Below, piece after piece: positions 51,404 through 59,862 of a stretch of 64,000 bases of DNA (position 1 is its first letter; every line of letters begins with the position of its first letter). Made by a program: the position numbers and the translations under genes. This stretch comes from Enterococcus_C asini_A (GTDB lineage Bacteria; Bacillota; Bacilli; Lactobacillales; Enterococcaceae): assembly GCF_031928785.1 (NCBI RefSeq), contig NZ_JARQAL010000002.1. One strand, given 5' to 3'. The notes beneath the pieces are model-generated. The model searched no databases and had not been told where the DNA came from. It saw nothing but the letters and a program-made list of their open reading frames with translations.

Positions 51404-51519
51404 TTATGCAAAGAAATCTGGTATAATAAAATCACTTGAAAATACGGCTGAAACACTTAATTTTGCGGATAATGTTCGTGTTTTCATTGGTGCTTGCCAG
51501 AGTCAGGAGAGTTGAGAAG

Positions 51520-52020
51520 ATGGCAACGGAAAAGAAAAATCGGCGTTTAGAATGGACGCTAGTGGGGGTTGCCCTCGCGCTAATTATTTTTATCCTTGGC
51601 TTTATCAGTTTGATGTACCGCAGCAATCGACCAATGGCTCAAGCAAAAGAAGAGGCTACCACCATTGCGAAAAAATACACGGATTTAGAAGCAGTGGAGG
51701 ATTTTTACTGGTTCACGAGAGAAGACACCTACTTTAGTTTATTAGGTCAAGATAAGTCAGGTAAAGAAATCGCCGTTATTGTGCCAAAAGATGGCAATAA
51801 AGTAACGGTGTTAAATCAAAAAGACGGCTTAACTGAACTAGCTGCCTTGCAAACCGTGGCGAAAGCTTATCCGAAAGAAAAGGTTAAACAAGCCAAGCTA
51901 GGAATTTACAAAGAGGTACCGGCTTGGGAAGTGACCACCACTTCTGAATCCGGAAAAGTAAATTATGTCTTAGTGTCTTTTGATAAAGGCGAAGAAATTA
52001 ATAAAATCAGCAATATCTAA
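51520..52020 (+). CDS. YpmB-like membrane-anchored protein (PepSY/DUF5590)
   Basis: 166 aa. A short basic N-terminus (MATEKKNRRLE), one membrane helix (~12-33), then two PepSY-like extracellular segments (EEATTIAKKYTDLEAVEDFYWF and LAALQTVAKAYPKEKVKQAKLGIYKEVPAWEV). YpmB-type proteins lie between dinG and aspB in many Firmicutes; the role is unknown. A longer start (51436) lies before the CAGGAGAG ribosome site, so the ATG at 51520 is used. Confidence 0.85.
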   Translation: MATEKKNRRLEWTLVGVALALIIFILGFISLMYRSNRPMAQAKEEATTIAKKYTDLEAVEDFYWFTREDTYFSLLGQDKSGKEIAVIVPKDGNKVTVLNQKDGLTELAALQTVAKAYPKEKVKQAKLGIYKEVPAWEVTTTSESGKVNYVLVSFDKGEEINKISNI

Positions 52021-52035
52021 AAGGGGAGAAACTTC

Positions 52036-53226
52036 ATGAAATTATCCAAACGAGCCATGCAATTGGAACCTTCTGTGACATTAGCCGCAGCAGCCAAGGC
52101 AAAGCAATTAAAATCAGAGGGCTATGATGTCTTAAGTCTGACAGTGGGAGAACCAGACTTTCCAACGCCGAAAAATATCCAAGAAGCCGCAGTAACGGCG
52201 ATTCACAGCGGTGAGGCGAGCTTCTATACCCAGGCTGCTGGGATTCCAGAATTGCGCCGAGCAGTAGTGGACTATATGAAGACGTATTACGGTTTGGATT
52301 ACAAGATTGAAGAAACCATTGTGACCGATGGGGCGAAATTTGCGTTATATGCTTTGTTCCAAGCTATTTTGGATCAGGAAGATGAAGTGATTATCCCGGT
52401 ACCTTATTGGGTGAGTTATGCAGAACAAGTGAAATTAGCACAAGGCGTGCCAGTTTTTGTGGAAGGCTTGTTAGAAGATGATTTTAAAGTCACCGTGGCC
52501 CAATTAGAAGCAGCCCGTACGGAAAAGACCGTGGCTATTTTATTAAATTCTCCTTCTAATCCAACGGGGATGATTTACACTAAAGAAGAACTGCGCGCTA
52601 TTGGGGAGTGGGCAGTAGAACACGGTCTGTTGATTATTGCAGACGATATTTACGGTCGTTTAGTTTATAACGGCAATACATTTACACCAATTGCCACGGT
52701 TAGTAAAGCCATTCGTAAAAATACGATTGTGATTAACGGCGTTTCTAAAACCTATTCCATGACTGGTTGGCGTATTGGTTTTGCTATTGGCAATCAAAAA
52801 ATCATTGCCGCTATGGCGAAAATTACTTCCCAATCCACCAGCAATCCAACCGCTGCTAGTCAATATGCAGCCCTTGAAGCGTTAACTGGAGAACAGGATT
52901 CGGTGGAAATGATGCGTCAAGCTTTTGAGGAACGTTTGAACAAATTGTATCCACTGGTTGCCGCTATTCCAGGAGTGAAACTTACCAAACCTCAAGGCGC
53001 TTTTTACTTGTTTCCAAATGTTTCTGGCACCATGGAGCTATGCGGCTATGACAATGTCACTAGTTTTGTCAATGATTTACTAGAAGATGCGCTAGTCGCT
53101 ACGGTAACTGGTGCGGGCTTTGGGGCACCGGAAAATTTGCGGATTAGTTATGCAGCTGATTGGGATACTTTAGAAGAAGCTGTGAAGCGAATTAGCGGGT
53201 TTGTCGAAAAGAAACGCAAAAAATAA
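52036..53226 (+). CDS. aspB: Aspartate aminotransferase, class I/II
   Basis: 396 aa. PLP-binding lysine K238 in GVSKTYSMTGWRIGF, with the substrate-binding NPTG segment and a C-terminal LRISYAADW arginine region. Transfers the amino group between aspartate and 2-oxoglutarate, feeding asparagine synthesis and asnS next door. AAGGGGAG precedes the ATG. It is last in the dinG-ypmB-aspB group before a terminator. Confidence 0.92.
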   Translation: MKLSKRAMQLEPSVTLAAAAKAKQLKSEGYDVLSLTVGEPDFPTPKNIQEAAVTAIHSGEASFYTQAAGIPELRRAVVDYMKTYYGLDYKIEETIVTDGAKFALYALFQAILDQEDEVIIPVPYWVSYAEQVKLAQGVPVFVEGLLEDDFKVTVAQLEAARTEKTVAILLNSPSNPTGMIYTKEELRAIGEWAVEHGLLIIADDIYGRLVYNGNTFTPIATVSKAIRKNTIVINGVSKTYSMTGWRIGFAIGNQKIIAAMAKITSQSTSNPTAASQYAALEALTGEQDSVEMMRQAFEERLNKLYPLVAAIPGVKLTKPQGAFYLFPNVSGTMELCGYDNVTSFVNDLLEDALVATVTGAGFGAPENLRISYAADWDTLEEAVKRISGFVEKKRKK

Positions 53227-53240
53227 AGGGAATAAAAAAT

Positions 53241-53267
53241 AGCCGTCTGAAATTCAGACGGTTTTTC
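53241..53267 (+). terminator. Terminator between aspB and asnS
   Basis: CCGTCTGAA pairs perfectly with TTCAGACGG, followed by five T. Confidence 0.88.
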
Positions 53268-53393
53268 TATGGTATTTTGCCCAAATTAGGATTGAATCAA
53301 GGGATTCCTGCTAGAAAAAAGGAATGGTTGTTGAAAAAAAGCCTCGAAACGATTACAATCGATTTTGAGAACAAAAAGACAGGAGAGACAACT

Positions 53394-54692
53394 GTGGAAA
53401 CAATTCAAATTATTGATGCTAAAAACCACGTCGGCCAAACCGTGCAAATCGGTGCTTGGGTGGCAAATAAACGCTCTAGTGGGAAAATTGCTTTTCTTCA
53501 ACTACGAGATGGCACAGCTTACTTCCAAGGAGTAGTTGTAAAAAGTGAAGTACCAGAAGAGACTTTCCAACTGGCAAAAAATCTAAGCCAAGAAACAGCA
53601 GTGATGATTACCGGTGAAATTCGTGAAGACACGCGCTCAAAATTTGGTTATGAAATTGGTGTGGCAGGAATCGAAGTAGTAGGGGAAAGCCATGATTATC
53701 CTATTACCCCAAAAGAACACGGTACCGACTTTTTAATGGATCACCGTCATCTATGGTTGCGTTCTTCTAAACAACATGCGATTATGCAAATCCGCAATGA
53801 ATTAATTCGGGCCACTTATGAATTTTTCAATCAAAATGGCTTTGTTAAAATTGATCCACCAATTTTAACGGGTTCCGCTCCAGAAGGCACTACCGATTTA
53901 TTTGAAACCAATTATTTCGATCAAAAAGCCTATTTGTCCCAGTCTGGCCAGTTGTATATGGAAGCAGCAGCTATGGCTTTTGGTAAAGTCTTTTCCTTTG
54001 GTCCAACATTCCGGGCTGAAAAATCCAAGACTCGCCGTCATTTGATTGAATTTTGGATGATTGAACCGGAAATGGCCTTTGCTCATCAAGAAGAAAGCCT
54101 GGAAGTTCAAGAACAATACGTGGCATTCTTAGTGCAAAGTGTATTAGATAACTGCGATTATGCGTTACACGTCTTAGAGCGGGATCGCACTGTGTTAGAA
54201 AAATACACCCAATTGCCATTCCCACGAATTTCTTATGATGATGCTATTGAACTATTGAAGAAAAATGGCTTTGAGGATATTGAATGGGGCGATGACTTCG
54301 GTTCTCCTCATGAAACCTTTATTGCCAATTCCTTTGATCGTCCAGTGTTTATCTTGAACTATCCAAAAGCAATTAAACCATTTTATATGAAACCACATCC
54401 AACTCGTGAAGACGTAGTAATCTGTGCGGATATGATTGCTCCAGAAGGTTATGGGGAAATCATTGGTGGCAGTGAACGGGCAACGGATTATGAATATCTT
54501 TTGGAACAAATCAAAACCCATGGCTTAGACCCAGAAGAATACGCTTGGTATTTAGACTTGCGTAAATATGGTTCTGTGCCTCATGCGGGCTTTGGTTTAG
54601 GACTAGAAAGAACGGTAACTTGGCTAGCTGGTATTGAACACGTGCGAGAAGCCATTCCGTTTCCACGGTTATTGAACCGAATTTATCCATAA
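53394..54692 (+). CDS. asnS: Asparaginyl-tRNA synthetase
   Basis: 432 aa, class IIb. An OB-fold anticodon domain (1-~110) precedes the catalytic domain with motif 2 region FRAEKSKTRRH and motif 3 GFGLGLERTVTWL. The GTG start at 53394 follows AGGAGAG by a few bases and gives METIQIIDAKNHVGQ, the usual beginning; the ATG at 53277 would add 39 non-family residues. Neighbour order dinG-ypmB-aspB-asnS is conserved, but dnaD, which usually follows in Bacillus, does not. Confidence 0.95.
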   Translation: METIQIIDAKNHVGQTVQIGAWVANKRSSGKIAFLQLRDGTAYFQGVVVKSEVPEETFQLAKNLSQETAVMITGEIREDTRSKFGYEIGVAGIEVVGESHDYPITPKEHGTDFLMDHRHLWLRSSKQHAIMQIRNELIRATYEFFNQNGFVKIDPPILTGSAPEGTTDLFETNYFDQKAYLSQSGQLYMEAAAMAFGKVFSFGPTFRAEKSKTRRHLIEFWMIEPEMAFAHQEESLEVQEQYVAFLVQSVLDNCDYALHVLERDRTVLEKYTQLPFPRISYDDAIELLKKNGFEDIEWGDDFGSPHETFIANSFDRPVFILNYPKAIKPFYMKPHPTREDVVICADMIAPEGYGEIIGGSERATDYEYLLEQIKTHGLDPEEYAWYLDLRKYGSVPHAGFGLGLERTVTWLAGIEHVREAIPFPRLLNRIYP

Positions 54693-54703
54693 GTAGTAAT
54701 GAA

Positions 54704-54742
54704 CAGAGGTCAGGCGCTGAGGTGTCTGGCCTCTGTTTTTGT
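54704..54742 (+). terminator. Terminator of asnS
   Basis: ACAGAGGTCAGGC pairs with GTCTGGCCTCTGT (small mismatches) around an eight-base loop, followed by five T. Confidence 0.88.
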
Positions 54743-54785
54743 TATCAATTATCAAGAAATACGCGAAAAATATTTACAGCGATTC

Positions 54786-54798
54786 CATTTCGGAAATG
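54786..54798 (+). promoter_or_regulatory. Palindrome before the L,D-transpeptidase gene
   Basis: CATTTC-G-GAAATG is a perfect 13-bp inverted repeat. A TATAAT at 54812-54817 with 17 bp to TTCGGA (54789-54794) places the palindrome on a weak -35, where a regulator could bind. Confidence 0.45.
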
Positions 54799-54876
54799 AA
54801 CGACTTTCGTTTATAATAAATGTAAGGGGTTAAGAGTTACAGCTGAAAAGGCTGATTTTAGATTGGAGGAGGAAAA

Positions 54877-57270
54877 ATGAAAAATGTGAGAAAAGGTTTT
54901 TGTGGGTTGGCATTGTTCTTTTTACTTATTCAAAGCCCAGTGACAACCTTGGCTATAACAGAAGGAACAAATAGTACTAGTGAAGAAGCGACAAGCGCCA
55001 GTTTACCGACTCAAACTAGTACCTTGCCTAGTGTAGGAGAAACGGTCACGAGCCAGACGAGTTCCAGTACAGAAGAAAGTGATATGACTGTTTCTTCAAG
55101 TACAGAGGAGGAGACTTCCAGTAGCTCAGATCAAACAGAGCAACAATCCTCAGAAGAACTCGTGGAGGAGACAAATCGTTTTCAGTTGGCTTATAAAGTA
55201 GGCACGGCAGACTGGCTTTATGGTGAAGCCGATGAATTGCAGATTGAAAGTGAAGGAGATTTGAAAGGCTTAGACATTCGCATTTTAGATACTTTATCTG
55301 ATAGTGACGAGTCGGTCTTGGAATTTCGAGGACATTACAGTCAAGCTGGCTGGAGTTCTGAAGAGTTTGCTGGAGAAGAAGCCTTTGCGACTACAACCAA
55401 TCACGAGAATGCCTTAGAGGCTCTGGAATTACGCCTTAAGGAAAATTTGCAAGATGAATATACGATTTACTATCAAGTGTATACCCCTGAGTTTGGTTGG
55501 TTAGGTTGGGCCAAAAATGGTGAATCAGCTGGTTCTACTGGTTTTGGTTATGAAATCGAAAAAATTAATATTCGTATTCTTCCGGTGACTGATGCTGATT
55601 TAACTAATGATGTAGAAGCTTTCAAAGAACAGACGCTTAAAGCAATGGCTGCTCAAGAAGCAGTTTCTGCAAGTGTGGAGTATCAGGCTCACGTGGAAAA
55701 TATTGGTTGGCAAAATTTCGTTAAAGATGGTGCTACAGCGGGAACTACTGGTCTTGCAAGGCAAGTGGAAGCATTAAGTATGAAGTTGAATTTGCAAGGC
55801 GTTGAAGGCAGTATTGAATATCGGAGTCATATTGAAAATCTAGGCTGGTCTGCCTATAGCCGGGATGGGACGGTTTCAGGAACTACTGGCAGAAACTTCC
55901 AATTAGAGGCATTGCAAGTCCGCTTGGTTGGCGAAGTGGCACAACAATATGATGTTTATTATCGTGCCCATGTACAAGAAGTTGGCTGGTTAGGCTGGGC
56001 CAAAAATGATGGGGTTGCGGGAACAACAGGTTTTAATTATCGGATTGAAGCTTATGAAGTGAAGTTGGTAAAAAAAGGGGGAGGTGCACCTGGGAATACC
56101 AATCGTCCTAACATAGCGTTTAAACAACCAAACGTGAAGTACAGCGCTCATGTAGAAGATCATGGCTGGAATTTAGGGACAAAATCAAATGGTGGTATTG
56201 CCGGGACAACAGGTCAGAAAAAACGGATTGAGGCAATTACTGTATCGATTGATAATTTGCCGATGAGTGGTGGAGTAGAGTATCGCGCTCACGGGGAAAA
56301 CTACGGCTGGCAAAGTTATCGTAGCAATGGAGCTGTTGCCGGAACAACAGGTCAAAAACTACGCATTGAAGCCATGGATATTCGTCTCACTGGAGAAATA
56401 GCCAAACATTTCGATGTTTACTACCGCGTCCATTCAGAAAATCTTGGCTGGTTGGGCTGGGCGAAAAATGGACAGCATGCAGGGACATCTTCCTTGCGTT
56501 ACCGCGTCGAAGCCGTTCAAATCGTATTATTTTTGAAGGGTCATGCAACGGTTAGCCAAAATGGCAACAGCTATGTCACTCATAAAGTGCATAGCATTAA
56601 AAATATTAGCCGCTATGTCCGCGTTTTAAACAACAGCGGATCAGCCTTTTCCAATGAACCTGCTCCTTATGCTTCAAAAAATACTAGCGTTGCCCGCTTT
56701 AAAGGCTATATGGGCCGGGCGATCAAAGAAGCGGATACCACTAGCGGGCGCTATTATTTCTTAGTAGCACCGGGTGGGAATCTAGGTTGGGTAAAAGCGA
56801 GTGAAACGGAAAATGTCCAAAGTCAATTTTGGATGTACAATACCGATGGACCATTTCCTTCATTGAATGTGGCGAACTTAAATATTACGGTTTCCGTTAG
56901 TCAACAACGTGTGCGCATTCGTTCTGGTTCAAGAACTTTGTATACCATGTTGTGTTCAACGGGACTTGGTTTGTGGCCGAATAATTTAAGTACACCATAT
57001 GGAAATTTCCGAATTCAGGCTGAACGAGGAGATAGTTTCTGGTATGGCGGTTCTGGTGGGGCCTTTTACCGTTCTTATCACGGTCATGGGGTCTACTTAT
57101 TCCACACAGTACCGATTGCTTTTCCAGGAACGACTACTGTCTTTAACCAAATAGAAGGCGCGAAACTAGGACAACGAGCCTCCCATGGGTGTATCCGACT
57201 ATCAGTGCCGGATGCTCGCTGGTTCTATTACAATATCCCATACAATACGCCGGTGCAGATTTATTATTAA
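54877..57270 (+). CDS. Secreted ChW-repeat protein with C-terminal L,D-transpeptidase domain
   Basis: 797 aa. A signal peptide (1-26) precedes a Ser/Thr/Glu-rich linker (27-100). Nine ChW-like repeats of ~38 residues follow at 103-137 and 148-188 (both degenerate), 197-234, 267-304, 313-350, 359-397, 420-458, 467-504 and 513-551; the clear ones carry the pattern AHxExxGW...AGTTG...RIEA. After an SH3-like linker (~555-650) comes a YkuD L,D-transpeptidase domain (~660-797) with the catalytic motif SHGCIRL, C772. ChW repeats usually bind the cell surface; the enzyme would cross-link or modify peptidoglycan outside the cell. Repeats fall into three triplets (see findings). It precedes the polysaccharide cluster but ends with its own terminator. 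Confidence 0.9.
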   Translation: MKNVRKGFCGLALFFLLIQSPVTTLAITEGTNSTSEEATSASLPTQTSTLPSVGETVTSQTSSSTEESDMTVSSSTEEETSSSSDQTEQQSSEELVEETNRFQLAYKVGTADWLYGEADELQIESEGDLKGLDIRILDTLSDSDESVLEFRGHYSQAGWSSEEFAGEEAFATTTNHENALEALELRLKENLQDEYTIYYQVYTPEFGWLGWAKNGESAGSTGFGYEIEKINIRILPVTDADLTNDVEAFKEQTLKAMAAQEAVSASVEYQAHVENIGWQNFVKDGATAGTTGLARQVEALSMKLNLQGVEGSIEYRSHIENLGWSAYSRDGTVSGTTGRNFQLEALQVRLVGEVAQQYDVYYRAHVQEVGWLGWAKNDGVAGTTGFNYRIEAYEVKLVKKGGGAPGNTNRPNIAFKQPNVKYSAHVEDHGWNLGTKSNGGIAGTTGQKKRIEAITVSIDNLPMSGGVEYRAHGENYGWQSYRSNGAVAGTTGQKLRIEAMDIRLTGEIAKHFDVYYRVHSENLGWLGWAKNGQHAGTSSLRYRVEAVQIVLFLKGHATVSQNGNSYVTHKVHSIKNISRYVRVLNNSGSAFSNEPAPYASKNTSVARFKGYMGRAIKEADTTSGRYYFLVAPGGNLGWVKASETENVQSQFWMYNTDGPFPSLNVANLNITVSVSQQRVRIRSGSRTLYTMLCSTGLGLWPNNLSTPYGNFRIQAERGDSFWYGGSGGAFYRSYHGHGVYLFHTVPIAFPGTTTVFNQIEGAKLGQRASHGCIRLSVPDARWFYYNIPYNTPVQIYY

Positions 57271-57288
57271 TGAACTCGTTTGAATTAA

Positions 57289-57320
57289 GGTCCTTAGACA
57301 ATTGTCTGAGGGCTTTTTTT
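57289..57320 (+). terminator. Terminator of the L,D-transpeptidase gene
   Basis: CCTTAGACA pairs with TGTCTGAGG (one wobble) around two bases, followed by a C and seven T. Confidence 0.88.
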
Positions 57321-57373
57321 CGTGGGAAATTTTAGAATATCTTAGAGTTTTATTGAGGAATCCAAGGCCTTTG

Positions 57374-57401
57374 TTTACTAGCTAAGGGAGTATGGTATAA
57401 T
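57374..57401 (+). promoter_or_regulatory. Promoter of the rhamnose polysaccharide cluster
   Basis: Extended -10 TGGTATAAT (TATAAT 57396-57401), with TTTACT (57374-57379) 16 bp before it. It lies 40 bases before the first glycosyltransferase. Confidence 0.7.
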
Positions 57402-57441
57402 AGCCTGTGTTAAATGACGAGATTGAATAAGGAAGAAGTAG

Positions 57442-58218
57442 ATGGATAAAGTAATCATTAGTATTGTAACCTATAATAGTCCGGATGCTTTTGAGACCCT
57501 GGATCAGTTTCGGAGTATTATGGAAGCATATCCTCAGTTTGAATTAATCGTTCATGACAATCATTCTGAGTCCGACTATGTAAGCAAACTTAAAAGTTAT
57601 GACTATGTCACGGTATTTGAAGGCAATGAAAATGCTGGCTTTGGTCATGGACATAATGAAAATCTCTTGCATCGCCAAGGAGACTACGCCTTAATCTGTA
57701 ATCCGGATATTGTTTTAGAAAAAGCGGATTTAGACGTGATGCTGCAAAAAATTCAAGCTCAGCCCAAGGTGGTAGCAGTTTTTCCCAGTGTCTATAACTC
57801 AGACGGAACCCCTCAATATTTGGTTCGTAAGCAATTGGCCGTTTTTGATTATTTTCTGCGGTTTATGCCCAGCCAGAGATTAAAACGGGCTTTTTCAAAA
57901 AGGCTTCAAGAGTTTGAATGTCGTGATCTTTCGGAAACAGAAGATAGTTTTATCAAAATGGGTTCTGGTTGTTTGATGTTAGTGGATCTTGCCAAATACC
58001 AAGCAATTGGTGGTTTTGACGAGCGCTTTTTTATGTATTTTGAAGACAATGATTTGTGTCTGCGACTGGGATCTAAGGGAGATCGACTACTTTACACCCC
58101 AGCAGCTAAAATTATTCACCATTATGGCAAGGGATCCCACCGGAGTTTTAAACTCTTTGTCATTTTTATGCAATCGATGTTCAAATTTTTTAATAAGTGG
58201 GGATGGCGTTTCTTTTAA
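57442..58218 (+). CDS. Family 2 glycosyltransferase (rhamnosyltransferase-like, EpaB/RgpA-like position)
   Basis: 258 aa, GT-A fold. VIISIVTYNSPD opens it, with IVHDNHSESD and the ALICNPDIVL segment supplying the DxD-like nucleotide/metal site, then a GxGG-type FIKMGSGCLMLVD and GGFDERFFMYFEDNDLCLRL. In enterococcal epa loci the first three genes before rfbACBD are such transferases; this one would add rhamnose to a lipid-linked precursor at the inner face of the membrane. The WecA-like first enzyme (epaA) is not adjacent here. Overlaps the next gene by one base. Confidence 0.85.
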   Translation: MDKVIISIVTYNSPDAFETLDQFRSIMEAYPQFELIVHDNHSESDYVSKLKSYDYVTVFEGNENAGFGHGHNENLLHRQGDYALICNPDIVLEKADLDVMLQKIQAQPKVVAVFPSVYNSDGTPQYLVRKQLAVFDYFLRFMPSQRLKRAFSKRLQEFECRDLSETEDSFIKMGSGCLMLVDLAKYQAIGGFDERFFMYFEDNDLCLRLGSKGDRLLYTPAAKIIHHYGKGSHRSFKLFVIFMQSMFKFFNKWGWRFF

Positions 58219-59042
58219 TGGACAAAAAAATTTACATTGTACTTGTACTGTACAAACAAAAATGGCAGGATGTTCCTAGTCGCGTCTGTTTGGAAAACCT
58301 GATTCGTAAAGAGAAAGGCACACTTTTGATTTATGACAATAGTCCGGCAAAACAAAGTAATCCTTTCTTTTTAGAAACCCACGTCACGTATGTTCACGAT
58401 GCTTCGAATCCCGGTTTGGCTGTGGCGTATAACAAAGCTCTGGCGGCAGCCGCAGATTTTGACTGGTTAATACTTTTGGATCAGGATACAGCAGTGACGT
58501 CAGCTTATTTTGAGGAAATAAACAATACAACTCCTGACGAACAAGTAGCAGCCTTAGTGCCGCTGATTTTTTCTGGAAACCAACAGATTTCTCCGGTTTA
58601 CTCTGAACAGTATATCGGCAAGGGGGCCAAACATCCTCACGTTGGTGTACATACGCATGTGATGGCTATTAATTCGGCATCGGTATTGCGAATTGCGTTT
58701 TTAAAAGAAGTCGGTGGCTTTAATCAAGAGTTTTCTTTGGATTTTCTTGATCATTGGCTCTATTGGCGCATACAGAAAGAGGGAATGCAAGTCCAAGTTT
58801 TAAAAACGGTTTTGGTCCATGATTTATCGGTTTTAGACTATGATACCTTGGATTTTTCTCGCTACGAGTCGATTTTAATAGCAGAAAGACGTTATTATTC
58901 CGAATATGCCGTAGCCTTAAAAAAACAACACCAAAACCATTTGCTAAAACGAACGCTCAAACAATTTCTAACTGTAAAAAATCGCCGGTTTTGGAAACGA
59001 ACTTTTAATGAATGGCGTCAGTTGCTAGGAGGGAAGAGATGA
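58218..59042 (+). CDS. Family 2 glycosyltransferase
   Basis: 274 aa. MDKKIYIVLVLYKQ, then SNPGLAVAYNKALAAA and LILLDQDTAV (DQD, metal site) and GGFNQEFSLDFLDHWLYWRI mark a rhamnosyltransferase-like GT2. The ATG overlaps the previous stop by one base, and the stop overlaps the next ATG by four, so the three transferases are translationally coupled. Position corresponds to EpaC in E. faecalis; the acceptor is unknown. Confidence 0.85.
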   Translation: MDKKIYIVLVLYKQKWQDVPSRVCLENLIRKEKGTLLIYDNSPAKQSNPFFLETHVTYVHDASNPGLAVAYNKALAAAADFDWLILLDQDTAVTSAYFEEINNTTPDEQVAALVPLIFSGNQQISPVYSEQYIGKGAKHPHVGVHTHVMAINSASVLRIAFLKEVGGFNQEFSLDFLDHWLYWRIQKEGMQVQVLKTVLVHDLSVLDYDTLDFSRYESILIAERRYYSEYAVALKKQHQNHLLKRTLKQFLTVKNRRFWKRTFNEWRQLLGGKR

Positions 59043-59740
59043 TTTCTGTTTGTTTAGCTTCCTACAATGGAGCGGCTTTTATTGTCCAACAAATCGAGAG
59101 TATTTTAGCCCAACTTGGCCCAGAGGATGAGTTGATTATTTCAGATGATGGCTCCACCGATGGTACCTTAGAAATTTTAACTTCTTATAAAAACATCCAT
59201 TCCCAAGTGAAGGTCTATGAAGGCCCGAAACACGGCGTTATTAAAAATTTTGAAGCCGCTATTTCCCGTAGTCAAGGAGAGTTGATTTTTCTAGCCGATC
59301 AAGATGATGTGTGGCTACCAGATAAAGTGGCTAAGATGTCTCAGGCTTTTGCCGAAAATCCCACAGCGGAAGTGGTGATTTCTGATTTGAAAATTGTGGA
59401 CGGTCAACTAAAGCCGGTTCATGCTTCTTATTTTGACTATCGCCAAGTAAAAGAAGGCTTTTGGCATAATTTATGGCGCAGTGGGTACATCGGAGCGGGA
59501 ATGGCTTTTCGTAAGGAATTAAAAGCGAAAATTTTGCCTTTTCCGAAGCAGTTACCCATGCATGATATGTGGATTGGCTTAGTGGCTCGTAACCAAGTTT
59601 TCTTTTTAAAGGAACCATTGACCTTATATCGCCGTCATGAGAAAAATGCCAGTGAAATTCAGTCCACCACAAGTTTTTATCAAAAATTTATCTGGCGTCT
59701 TGAAGTAATAGGGGCTTTGATGCGCAATCGGCGTAAATGA
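59039..59740 (+). CDS. Family 2 glycosyltransferase (RgpB-like)
   Basis: 233 aa. MISVCLASYNGAAFI starts it, and ISDDGSTDGT and FLADQDDVW provide the nucleotide-sugar and metal motifs; MHDMWIGLVA and LYRRHEKNASEI follow. This matches the RgpB/EpaD-type rhamnosyltransferases that extend rhamnan chains. The ATG at 59039 overlaps the previous stop (ATGA); an alternative ATG 27 bases upstream has a weaker setting. 122 bases without a terminator separate it from rfbA. Confidence 0.87.
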   Translation: MISVCLASYNGAAFIVQQIESILAQLGPEDELIISDDGSTDGTLEILTSYKNIHSQVKVYEGPKHGVIKNFEAAISRSQGELIFLADQDDVWLPDKVAKMSQAFAENPTAEVVISDLKIVDGQLKPVHASYFDYRQVKEGFWHNLWRSGYIGAGMAFRKELKAKILPFPKQLPMHDMWIGLVARNQVFFLKEPLTLYRRHEKNASEIQSTTSFYQKFIWRLEVIGALMRNRRK

Positions 59741-59792
59741 TGATGTGAAAACATTTTGTTCATTACATTTATATTTCAAAATGCATTAAGTT

Positions 59793-59821
59793 GTGACAAA
59801 AAAATAGCTTCATGAGATAAT
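59793..59821 (+). promoter_or_regulatory. Possible promoter before rfbA
   Basis: GTGACA (59793-59798), 17-bp spacer, GATAAT (59816-59821), 41 bases before the rfbA start. It would give rfbACB some independent expression. Confidence 0.5.
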
Positions 59822-59862
59822 ACCAAAGTATGTTTAAAATACCTTTTTAAAGGAGCGGTTCT

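Noticed and set aside
55000..56560. DNA-level tandem repeat or CRISPR-like array in the ChW gene
   Set aside because: The periodicity is protein-level ChW repetition with diverged codons; spacing is ~115-160 bases and in frame.
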